Shown here: positions 1 to 7,122 of the stretch, piece after piece
How the letters are laid out: every line of letters begins with the position of its first letter
How positions within the stretch are numbered: the first letter of the stretch is position 1
NCBI RefSeq assembly: GCF_020421205.1
Contig: NZ_JAIZZH010000003.1
Coordinates: forward strand, 930,001 to 994,000
Length of the DNA stretch: 64,000 bases
Direction: 5' to 3'
From: Hymenobacter pini
Lineage (GTDB): Bacteria > Bacteroidota > Bacteroidia > Cytophagales > Hymenobacteraceae
Notes under the pieces: model-generated
The model's input: the letters and a program-made list of their open reading frames with translations, nothing else
The model's database searches: none
Told to the model about the DNA's origin: nothing
Translations under genes and position numbers: made by a program

Positions 1-583
1 GAAACTTATCCAGGATATCCTTGGCCGATTTGGCAAACTCGCTACCCAGACGGGCCGGATTGTTCACGGCATCGGCCACGGAGCCGCGCCACACCAGGTT
101 GTTGCTGCGCGAGTCCACCATATCCAGAATCATGGTGCCTTCTTGGTAAGTTTCGGTGCGGTAGCCGGTGTTGTAGTAGGGCGTGGTGTACCAGTAGCCG
201 TAGTTGATGGGCAGGTAAGCCCCACGGTACGAAAAAGCGTAGGGGAAAGCATAGCCGGCAGCCGGGGGGTTGGCCACCGTGCGCTCGGCTTCCTCAATGT
301 AGAGGTGGTAGGTGAGGTAGAAATCCGGCTTGGCAGTACCCTGCACCATCCGGATGCCCCGCTTGGCCATTTCGCCGTTGATGGCGTCCTGAATTTGCTG
401 GTCGTTGAGGGAGCTTTGGTAGATGGGGTTCCTGGAGTCAGCGGACTTTACTTCGGTTTTGGCCCAGTCGTAAGTGCGGTACTGGCTAAAATCAACACCG
501 GGCTTTTGCTGCACGGCCACCGGGGCTGAGCAGCCCGTTAGTAGCAATACCAGCAGCAGGAATGATGCAAGAGTAGTTTTCAT
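1..583 (-). CDS. DUF4136-like lipoprotein (3' end outside window)
   Basis: The reading frame begins at an ATG on the minus strand and is open to the window edge, so the C-terminus is missing. The first 18 residues form a lipoprotein signal with lipobox LLTGC, so the mature protein should be membrane-anchored. The following sequence (VDFSQYRTYDWA near residue 30, a DFYLTYHLYIEE strand, and a GTMILDMVDSRSNNLVWRGS segment) is the pattern of the DUF4136 family of small envelope lipoproteins. The region around residues 103-135 is rich in Tyr, Gly and Pro, as is common in this family. No function is established for the family. Family assignment is by recognition of the YDWA and LVWRG motifs. Confidence 0.8.
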   Translation of the reverse strand, partial: MKTTLASFLLLVLLLTGCSAPVAVQQKPGVDFSQYRTYDWAKTEVKSADSRNPIYQSSLNDQQIQDAINGEMAKRGIRMVQGTAKPDFYLTYHLYIEEAERTVANPPAAGYAFPYAFSYRGAYLPINYGYWYTTPYYNTGYRTETYQEGTMILDMVDSRSNNLVWRGSVADAVNNPARLGSEFAKSAKDILDKF

Positions 584-896
584 AGAAGAAAAGGCTAAGT
601 CAAGTGAAGGGGTGTTACCGGCTATACTAGCTTGAACTGCGGCTAGTTGCGGCCCACTCCCACATAGCCAAAACCCTGCACGCTGCCCCCGTTGTGCTTC
701 GGCAGACTATGGAACCGGCCCAGCATAGTGCAAACCCAGCCCTGCTCTAAGCCCTCAACGGCACGTTGCCTGCACTCCGTCCACTACCTTTCCCGTAACC
801 AGCCTTCATCAACATTTGGGTAACCGGCAACAAGCACCAGGGCTGCTTCCGGAGTGGAAACAGTCCTGGTGCTTAGGCGACGCCGGTTTACGCAGT
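584..896. other. Intergenic region with one inverted repeat
   Basis: This stretch lies between the start of the DUF4136 lipoprotein gene and the end of the DsbA-like gene. No credible coding frame was seen. It contains a 10-bp inverted repeat (arms 832-841 and 865-874, AAGCACCAGG and its complement). The repeat could act as a terminator for the DsbA-like gene, although no T-run follows it. No clear TTTG/TAnnTTTG promoter was recognised. Confidence 0.4.
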
Positions 897-1598
897 TTAG
901 CAAGCTCCCCCGTCGAGGCCGCAGGCGGCCCCCTCGGAGCCGGCCAGCTGCACTGGCTGCGGACGACCTTCGGCCCAAACTTTTTCCAGTACCTCACGGA
1001 ATAGCTCGGTGGGCTGCGCGCCCGATACGGCGTATTTATCCTCGAACACGAAGTAGGGTACCCCGCGGATATTCAGCTGCTGCGCCTGGTACTCATCGTA
1101 GCGCACTTCCTGCTCAAACTGGCTGGAGGCCAGCAGCTGCTCTACCTCGGCGGCGGGCAGGCCCAGTTCAGCGGCCAGGCGCACCAGCGTTGCCCCATCA
1201 TTAATGTCCAGGCCTTCTTCCAGGTACGCTTTAAACAGGCGTTCCTTGGCCGCATCCTGCTGGCCGTGCCGGGCAGCCAAGTGTACCAGCCGGTGGGCCC
1301 GCAGGGAGTTAGCCGGCACTACGTGGTCGAAGTCAAACGCCAAGCCTTCTTCGGCGGCCATCTGCGCCATGTTGGCGCTCATTTGCCGGGCCCAGGCTTC
1401 CGACTGGCCATATTTATGGGCCAGGCGGGCGTACTGGCTTTCGCCGGGCGTGGGGTTGGCCTGAGGGTCCAGCTCGAAGCTGCGCCAGTGGATTTCTACG
1501 TCCTGGGCGTGGTCGAAGGAAGCCAGGGCCTTCTCCAGGCGGCGCTTCCCGATGTAGCAAAACGGACATAGGATGTCCGACCAGATTTCTATTTTCAT
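897..1598 (-). CDS. DsbA family oxidoreductase (FrnE-like)
   Basis: The 233-residue protein begins MKIEIWSDILCPFCYIGKR, which is the start of a thioredoxin-fold DsbA-like domain (PF01323). The CPFC active-site motif is at residues 11-14. A cis-Pro loop (RGVPYFVFEDKYAVSGAQ) lies near residues 178-195, as expected for the FrnE/2-hydroxychromene-2-carboxylate isomerase branch. No signal peptide is visible, so it is likely a cytoplasmic dithiol-disulfide oxidoreductase. The C-terminus ends in a Cys-containing tail (AACGLDGGAC). The gene is divergent from the YdeI-like gene at 1677. The exact substrate cannot be inferred. Confidence 0.9.
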   Translation of the reverse strand: MKIEIWSDILCPFCYIGKRRLEKALASFDHAQDVEIHWRSFELDPQANPTPGESQYARLAHKYGQSEAWARQMSANMAQMAAEEGLAFDFDHVVPANSLRAHRLVHLAARHGQQDAAKERLFKAYLEEGLDINDGATLVRLAAELGLPAAEVEQLLASSQFEQEVRYDEYQAQQLNIRGVPYFVFEDKYAVSGAQPTELFREVLEKVWAEGRPQPVQLAGSEGAACGLDGGAC

Positions 1599-1676
1599 GC
1601 TGCGTGGGCGTTGTGGCGGTTGAAACCGCTATAAGCCCGTTCGTCAGCAAAAAGTTTACCCCAGCCTTATCAACCC

Positions 1677-2159
1677 ATGACTGCCTGCCACTTTAACGCC
1701 ACCCTGGAAGCCGGCGGCCCCAGCTTTATGCCCACGCAAATACTGGTGGTGCCCCCTGTGATGCTGGAAGCCCTGGGCGGCCGGCAGGTGCGCCGGGTAA
1801 CGGGCACGCTCAATGGCCACTCCGTGCGGCTGGGCCTGTTGCCGCTTACCGGGGGTGGCCGCTATCTGATGGTGAACAAGGAGCTGTGCCAGCGCATTGG
1901 TGTGCAGCTGGGCCAGCGCGTAACGCTGGCACTGGCACCCGACCCGGAACCGGACCGGGTGGATATTCCGGATGAGCTGGCGGAGGCGCTGGAGGCGTGG
2001 CCCGAAGCTGAGGAGCAGTTTCAGCAGCTCTCCGGCAGCATGCGCCGGGCCGTGGCCCAGCACGTACACACGGCCAAGCAGGCCGAAACCCGCATGCGCC
2101 GGGCCGTAGAAATTACCGAGCGGCTAGCCCGGGGAGGGCACCCATTTCGCAAAAGCTAG
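1677..2159 (+). CDS. YdeI/OmdA-like protein with DUF1905 domain
   Basis: The 160-residue protein has an N-terminal DUF1905-type beta-barrel domain (residues about 5-90, with VRRVTGTLNGHSVRLGLLP and a LMVNKELCQRIGVQLGQRV segment). A C-terminal OmdA helical domain follows (residues about 98-155), with the characteristic IPDELAEALE...FQQLSGSMRR pattern. The family is named from YdeI/OmpD-associated proteins linked to bacteriocin or peptide resistance, but no biochemical activity is firmly known. The gene is transcribed away from the DsbA-like gene and converges on the DUF2141 gene, with only 3 bp between the two stop codons. Confidence 0.8.
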   Translation: MTACHFNATLEAGGPSFMPTQILVVPPVMLEALGGRQVRRVTGTLNGHSVRLGLLPLTGGGRYLMVNKELCQRIGVQLGQRVTLALAPDPEPDRVDIPDELAEALEAWPEAEEQFQQLSGSMRRAVAQHVHTAKQAETRMRRAVEITERLARGGHPFRKS

Positions 2160-2162
2160 GCC

Positions 2163-2612
2163 TTACTTGGTGAGGCTGATATTCACGGTGGCCGCCGCAC
2201 CAGCTACGGTAAACTTGCAGTCATCAAATGCCGGGGGAGCCAGCCGGGGCCGCACGTTGTTGGAAAAGGCGAACGGCTCGGTGGGAATACCCATCAGGTT
2301 TTTATCCAGCTTGTCGTTGTTGTTCACGTCCTGGGTAATGGCCACGGCCCACTCGCCGGCGGGTAGCTCCACGGGCAGGCTCACCTGCCGCTGACCACCG
2401 GGTTTTACCACCCGCATAAACGCGTAACCGCCCTTAGTCAAAAACTTCTCGCGCACATTGTAGAAGTATAGCTTTACGGCTGAGGTACTGGAGGCCAGCG
2501 CCGACACCACCACCGTAACGGAGGCATTGGGTTGAGCAGCGTGGCTCAGGTGCGGGAGCAGGAGGGTCAACGTCACCCCGGCCGAGCAGCAAAAACGACG
2601 GAATACGTGCAT
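2163..2612 (-). CDS. DUF2141 domain secreted protein
   Basis: I chose the ATG at 2612, because it places a normal signal peptide at the N-terminus (MHVFRRFCCSAGVTLTLLLP, cleavage after SHA), over an upstream in-frame start at 2669. The mature part matches DUF2141: TVVVSALASSTSAVKLYFYN, then LPAGEWAVAITQDVNNNDKLD, then a GIPTEPFAFSNN motif. DUF2141 proteins are small secreted beta-sandwich proteins of unknown function, common in Bacteroidota. The DVNNNDKLDKN segment looks like a metal-binding loop. Confidence 0.85.
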   Translation of the reverse strand: MHVFRRFCCSAGVTLTLLLPHLSHAAQPNASVTVVVSALASSTSAVKLYFYNVREKFLTKGGYAFMRVVKPGGQRQVSLPVELPAGEWAVAITQDVNNNDKLDKNLMGIPTEPFAFSNNVRPRLAPPAFDDCKFTVAGAAATVNISLTK

Positions 2613-2693
2613 GGCAGAAAGCAGGCTGGTGAAACGATGACCTGCCAACACGGCCTTCTGCAAAATCATTCAGCCGCGGCCTAGACCAGGCTG

Positions 2694-3113
2694 CTACGCT
2701 GCAGCCCACACCCGGGCCCAGGCATCAGCCGGCGAGGCCACGTGCGTAGCCTGCAGGGCGTTTTTCTGCATCAACCGCCGCGAAAACTGCTGCAAGGCAA
2801 TCTGCCCGAATATATTTTCGGGCGAGATAAAAATCAGCTGCCGGATGCCGGCCGCGTAGGCCCGGTGGTTCCAGTCAGAAGCAGCCCACTCCTGGTCGGC
2901 CGGGAGCATGGCCCCGAAGTACCGGGCGTCGGAAACCCACCCCAGACGCGGATACTGCGGGGCGTATCGGCGGTAAAAATCCAGCGCTGTATCTAACACC
3001 AAACGCAGGTGCTGGCTGTTAGCAAAACCGTGCCAGCGCACCAGCAGGCAGGGCACCTGAGGCAGTAATAGTATTTCTCCGTGAGCTTCAGTATGAAGCA
3101 ATATCTCAGACAT
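2694..3113 (-). CDS. Hypothetical protein, possible STAS/SpoIIAA-like fold
   Basis: The 139-residue protein has no signal peptide or membrane segment and is probably cytoplasmic. The visible pattern is strand, helix (residues 33-50, LRLVLDTALDFYRRYAP), a GWVSDARYFG strand, helix, then an IRQLIFISPENIFGQIALQQ segment. That order resembles small STAS or SpoIIAA-like regulators common in Hymenobacter, but no diagnostic motif is present and I do not recognise the family firmly. The next gene encodes a protein of similar layout, which suggests distant paralogy. Confidence 0.65.
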   Translation of the reverse strand: MSEILLHTEAHGEILLLPQVPCLLVRWHGFANSQHLRLVLDTALDFYRRYAPQYPRLGWVSDARYFGAMLPADQEWAASDWNHRAYAAGIRQLIFISPENIFGQIALQQFSRRLMQKNALQATHVASPADAWARVWAAA

Positions 3114-3248
3114 AACGGGGCGGGCAGCAGCCCAAAACCACCAGGCTTGCAGTAGCTGGTTATGTCCGTTTACGCGTGGGCCATACTGCCCGTGCTGGGC
3201 TTTCGGCCAATGCTACGCCTACCACGCCTAACCCTGATGCCGGCTCGC

Positions 3249-3785
3249 CTAATGCTGCCGGGTTACCTGCCGGAGCCACTCAGAGGCCGGCCCAACCTCT
3301 TCAAACGTGAGAATAAGCGGCCAGCCGGTAACGGCAATAGAGTTTTCGGCGTAGGCGCGGCCTTCCGGCACGGGGGCGTACACCCAGGCCAGGTAATGCA
3401 GTCCGCCTTCAAAGAGCAGGTCCATAATCTGGTAGCTGCGCTGCTCCTCCGGCGTTAAGCTCATCTGGTAGACGGCCGTGTTGTCGTTGAGCAGGCGCTG
3501 GTACCGGCCGGTTCGTATCACCTCCAGTACTTTTTCGGCGCCCTCGTGCACCTCGGCAAACGTGATATTACCGCGCCATTGCGCGTGCAGATACTCAAAC
3601 CGGGCATCGTAGGTCAGCAGCAGAAACGGCTTATCAAACAGTATTTCCTGTCTACCAGCACCCACAGGTAACACCGCAACTGAGGTGTGCCGGGATACAG
3701 CAGGTGTTGCTCCATGCCTCGCCGCCACCACGGGAAGCGGGTCATTGTTAATTTCCGGCGGATAGCTACCAGTGTCGTAACGCAT
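3249..3785 (-). CDS. Hypothetical protein, possible paralog of the preceding gene
   Basis: I chose the ATG at 3785, giving 178 residues, over an upstream frame opening at 3908, because the added 41 residues look like translated non-coding DNA. The first 45 residues are low in structure. From about residue 50 the protein has a strand-helix-strand pattern: FLLLTYDARFEYLHAQWRGN, a helix EVHEGAEKVLEVIRTGRYQR, LLNDNTAVYQM, then HYLAWVYAPV. This is the same order as the protein at 2694-3113 and resembles a STAS-like fold. No catalytic motif is visible and I assign no function. Confidence 0.65.
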   Translation of the reverse strand: MRYDTGSYPPEINNDPLPVVAARHGATPAVSRHTSVAVLPVGAGRQEILFDKPFLLLTYDARFEYLHAQWRGNITFAEVHEGAEKVLEVIRTGRYQRLLNDNTAVYQMSLTPEEQRSYQIMDLLFEGGLHYLAWVYAPVPEGRAYAENSIAVTGWPLILTFEEVGPASEWLRQVTRQH

Positions 3786-4074
3786 AGAACGTACTTGCTT
3801 TATATACAAGGAAATATACCACAAGTTTGGAGTACTCACTACGCTTAAGTCCGCAGAAAATTGTGCAGCCCACGCAGTACCTGAGCGGGGCCACTTACTG
3901 CGCAGCAATGGCCTGCACCTACGCGGTGGTGCTACACGCCTACGTCGGAGGGCAGGGCGGATACTTCTCTGTGCAGAGGATCCAGTGCGGGGTCTGCCAT
4001 GGCGGCAAAGGTTGCAACCATTCCGGAGCTAGTGGCCTCTTCCTGGTATCTTCCGGTTTTAGTTTGTGGAGCTT

Positions 4075-4512
4075 ATGACGCGTATGTATGCCGCTGCAGC
4101 TGTTGCTGCGGCCCTGGTGCTGGCTGGTTGCGCCAAAGACGATGAGCCGGTACCTGCCCCGGTATACTTGCTCGACCAGCGGTGGATGCTCACCGAAATA
4201 GACGGTGAGAAGCTAACGGCCCCGGCCGGCAGCCCCACCACCTACCTCACGCTGAGCTCAGTGGGCGGCACCAACCAGGGCCAGAGTTTCTGCAACCAGT
4301 ATGGCGGCCAGTACACCTTGGCGAGTGGCACCGCCCAGCTCACCTTCGGGCCGCAGTTCAGCACCTTTGCCACCTGCCCCAGCCAGCACCAGGAAACCCG
4401 GTACCTCACGCTGCTGCCCAGCATTGCGCGCTATACCATTGAGAACCGGCAGCTAGCCCTGTACGATGCCACCCATCCTGAGCCCCGGCTGGTGTTCCGG
4501 GCGGCCGAGTAA
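4075..4512 (+). CDS. META domain lipoprotein
   Basis: The ATG at 4075 gives a 145-residue protein with a lipoprotein signal (lipobox LVLAGC). A GTG at 4066 is an alternative start. The mature part resembles the META/HslJ domain: a QRWMLTEIDGEKL strand, a conserved FCNQYGGQYTL motif where HslJ proteins have a CNxxxGxY motif, and LTFGPQFSTFATCP. META proteins are envelope proteins tied to motility or antibiotic tolerance in some bacteria, but their biochemical role is unclear. The two Cys residues (in SFCNQYG and in FATCPS) may form a disulfide. Confidence 0.8.
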   Translation: MTRMYAAAAVAAALVLAGCAKDDEPVPAPVYLLDQRWMLTEIDGEKLTAPAGSPTTYLTLSSVGGTNQGQSFCNQYGGQYTLASGTAQLTFGPQFSTFATCPSQHQETRYLTLLPSIARYTIENRQLALYDATHPEPRLVFRAAE

Positions 4513-4533
4513 GCCACGTACTCCGTTCTTGAT

Positions 4534-7041
4534 TTAGCGGTTGGCCTCTACCACCAGCCGGGCCTGCGCGGTTACTGGTTCCCCGTTGGCAGCCACCCCC
4601 TCCAGGCGGGCCAGGAAGGCCCCGGCGGCATCGGCGGTGTAGAAAGTGAACCGGGCCTGCCCGGAAGCAGGTATGTGCAAAGTCGGCTGCCAGTACAGCG
4701 TTGTCAGGCGTGGGTCGGGGCGCTGGGCGGGGGCCGGAGTCTCGTAACGCGGGGCGTAGAACTCGCGGGCACGGTAGTAGGCCGGCAGGCGGCGGGCCGC
4801 CACACCGGGCGACGCCACCGGGTTGACCGGACCGCCCGTGCGCTTCGTGAATACTGCCAGGGCACCGGTGCGGGCACCGCCCCCATATACTATGGTTTGG
4901 TTGCCGGATAGCATTTCCACCCGGTCAATATCCTGCACGGGTATAGTCAGCAGCGTGGTTATATCGGTGGGTACGCCATCCAATAGCATCAGCGGCACGG
5001 GGCTCATGGTAAGTGACACCTGCCCCCGGTACTGCACATCATACCGCATCCCGCTGCCGCTGATTTGCAGGCTGGGAATCTTCCCGCGAATCACATCGAA
5101 TATGTTGCTGTAGCTGGCGGCCCCAGGCACGTCCTTGGTACGTACCACGTAAGTAGCCGAGGAGTGCAGGGCCCGCACATCGTGCTCCGGAACAGGGCGC
5201 TGGCCCCGCACCGTTACGTTGCGCAGTACAATGCCGCTGGTGGTATCGGGCCGGAAATGGCGCTCCAATACCTGCTGCCGACGACTTTGCTGCCCGTAGG
5301 TAGTGAGCTGCGGTTGGATTTGCGCCGGCGCAGTCAGCGGGGGCTGCACGGGCAGGTCGGCGCCGGGCACCGGCCACCGGTCCCAGAGGCGCAGGGTTAC
5401 TTTGTCGCCGCCTTTGGGGGTGCGGGCCTGCAGCACCGTCCGTACCGTATCGGCACCATCAAAGCCGTTGAGCAGGAAATACCCCTGCTCGTTGGTAGTA
5501 AACTGACTTACGGAAGTAGTGCCCTGCTGCAACAGGGTGAGCTGGCCGTTGGGCATGGGCTTGCCATTGGCGCGAACCAGCTGTCCACCCAGCAACAAAC
5601 TACGCTCCAGCGGAAAGCCAAATGTGCTGGCTACCGGCTCGGGGGCCAACACCTGCTGCCACACAAACCGGCTCCATCCTTGGGTAAGCAGCAGGTCGTC
5701 GAGGGCGCGACGGGTGGCGGGCGTATCGTCGCGGAAATACCCGGCCGGGTTTTCCACGTAGCCGCGCAATTCCGAGGTCAGGAGCAGATGGGCCTGCACA
5801 GTCGTCAGCTGCTGTCCTTCGGTGGGCAACCCGTTTTCGGCGGCCACTGCCACCGACACTTCCGCAGCCAACGGTTGGCCCTGCGCATCGTGCACGGCTA
5901 CCTCAACGCTCACGGGCTGCCGAAGGCCGTAAGCCGGCTTATCAGCCCGTAGCTCGGCAGCGGGCGTGGCTGGTGCGGGCGCAAACACCAGCCGCTCCGC
6001 GCGAGCCACATTTTGCTCGTCCAGCAGGGTAATGTGCACGAGGCCAGCCGGCAGGCGGTCTTTCGGGATGGTAGCGGCGAAGGTTTCGCCGGGGGCAATA
6101 GCGCCAGCCCCGGCGTATACCGGTGTGCCGCGCACGTGGGCTACCACCTGCAGCGCCTCGGCGCCGGTGGCCCCGGGCCGCCGCACATACAGGGCAAAAT
6201 GCGGCCCCATGTCGCGCACCGTGAGCAGCCAGCCGCTGGCCTGGGCTGCCGGCAACGGGTACGAGGCAGTGGTGCCATCGGGCAAAGCAACCCGGGCGTG
6301 GTACTGGTGGCCAGATTGGGGTGTAAAGGTGAAGGAGTTCATCCCCAGCGCCGGGGTACTGAATTCCACTACCGGCTGGTTCTGCTCATCGAGCACGGTG
6401 CCGCGCAAGGACATCCCCCGCCCGGTAGCGGCCACGGCCTTCACTCCTACCACCGCCGCCGCGCCCTGTACATACTCCCCTCCTTCCGGGAAAAACTGCA
6501 CATCGGGTTTGGTTGCCGTGGTACGTGCCGCCGAGGTACGCGCAGGCAACCCCGGCGCTGCGGCAGCCCCTGGCTCAGCGGCTGGTGGCACAGCCTGCCA
6601 TACGGGTACCTGCCGGGTGAAGAACAGTCCTTCGGGCCAGTTGCGCATCCAGTTGGTGTACGCCCGAATGGTGTAAATGCCGGTTGGCAAGGTATCGGGC
6701 AGCACAATATCACCCTCGGCCAAGCCCCGGTTGAGGCGCAGAGTCCGGCGGAAGGCCACCGTGCGCCGGGGCGTTACCACATCCACGTACAGCACCCGGC
6801 TCAGCGTATCCAGCTGGTGAGTTGCGGCGCCCACCACGTAGGCCTTAAACCACAGGGTTTCGCCGGCAGCGTAGGCATCCTGGTTGAGGTGCAGGTAGCT
6901 GACTTCGGGCTGGGCCTCGGCGTAGAAACGCTGCACCTGCTGTAGTAGTCGTTGCGGATCCGGCAGCGCCGGCCGGAAGGCCACTACGCTGCTCAACGCA
7001 ATTCCGCCCACTAATAGGCCCCAGGTATTTTTACGAATCAT
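4534..7041 (-). CDS. MG2 domain protein with TonB-receptor plug-like domain
   Basis: The 835-residue protein starts with a hydrophobic signal (LLVGGIALSSVVAF). An MG2-type macroglobulin domain follows (residues about 45-150: YLHLNQDAYAAGETLWFKAY, then LPTGIYTIRAYTNWMRN). Further Ig/MG-like strands run through the middle. A TonB-receptor plug-like domain lies near residues 625-745, with IFDVIRGKIPSLQISG, PLMLLDGVP and VEMLSGNQTIVYGGGARTG. The usual 22-strand receptor barrel is absent. Such fusions are widespread in Bacteroidota and probably act at the outer surface, perhaps with a TonB-linked transporter. The partner and substrate are unknown. It lies in the same direction as the next large envelope gene, with an 81-bp gap. 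Confidence 0.8.
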   Translation of the reverse strand: MIRKNTWGLLVGGIALSSVVAFRPALPDPQRLLQQVQRFYAEAQPEVSYLHLNQDAYAAGETLWFKAYVVGAATHQLDTLSRVLYVDVVTPRRTVAFRRTLRLNRGLAEGDIVLPDTLPTGIYTIRAYTNWMRNWPEGLFFTRQVPVWQAVPPAAEPGAAAAPGLPARTSAARTTATKPDVQFFPEGGEYVQGAAAVVGVKAVAATGRGMSLRGTVLDEQNQPVVEFSTPALGMNSFTFTPQSGHQYHARVALPDGTTASYPLPAAQASGWLLTVRDMGPHFALYVRRPGATGAEALQVVAHVRGTPVYAGAGAIAPGETFAATIPKDRLPAGLVHITLLDEQNVARAERLVFAPAPATPAAELRADKPAYGLRQPVSVEVAVHDAQGQPLAAEVSVAVAAENGLPTEGQQLTTVQAHLLLTSELRGYVENPAGYFRDDTPATRRALDDLLLTQGWSRFVWQQVLAPEPVASTFGFPLERSLLLGGQLVRANGKPMPNGQLTLLQQGTTSVSQFTTNEQGYFLLNGFDGADTVRTVLQARTPKGGDKVTLRLWDRWPVPGADLPVQPPLTAPAQIQPQLTTYGQQSRRQQVLERHFRPDTTSGIVLRNVTVRGQRPVPEHDVRALHSSATYVVRTKDVPGAASYSNIFDVIRGKIPSLQISGSGMRYDVQYRGQVSLTMSPVPLMLLDGVPTDITTLLTIPVQDIDRVEMLSGNQTIVYGGGARTGALAVFTKRTGGPVNPVASPGVAARRLPAYYRAREFYAPRYETPAPAQRPDPRLTTLYWQPTLHIPASGQARFTFYTADAAGAFLARLEGVAANGEPVTAQARLVVEANR

Positions 7042-7122
7042 CCCTATTTATATAGTTCAGTGATAATACTTGCTAAAGCAGCACGAGCTCACATAAGCAT
7101 TTGATGAAGAACACTCATCATT

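Noticed and set aside
3827..4078. Open frame in the gap before the META lipoprotein
   Set aside because: It has no start context or domain and its composition is non-coding. It overlaps the upstream region of two real genes.
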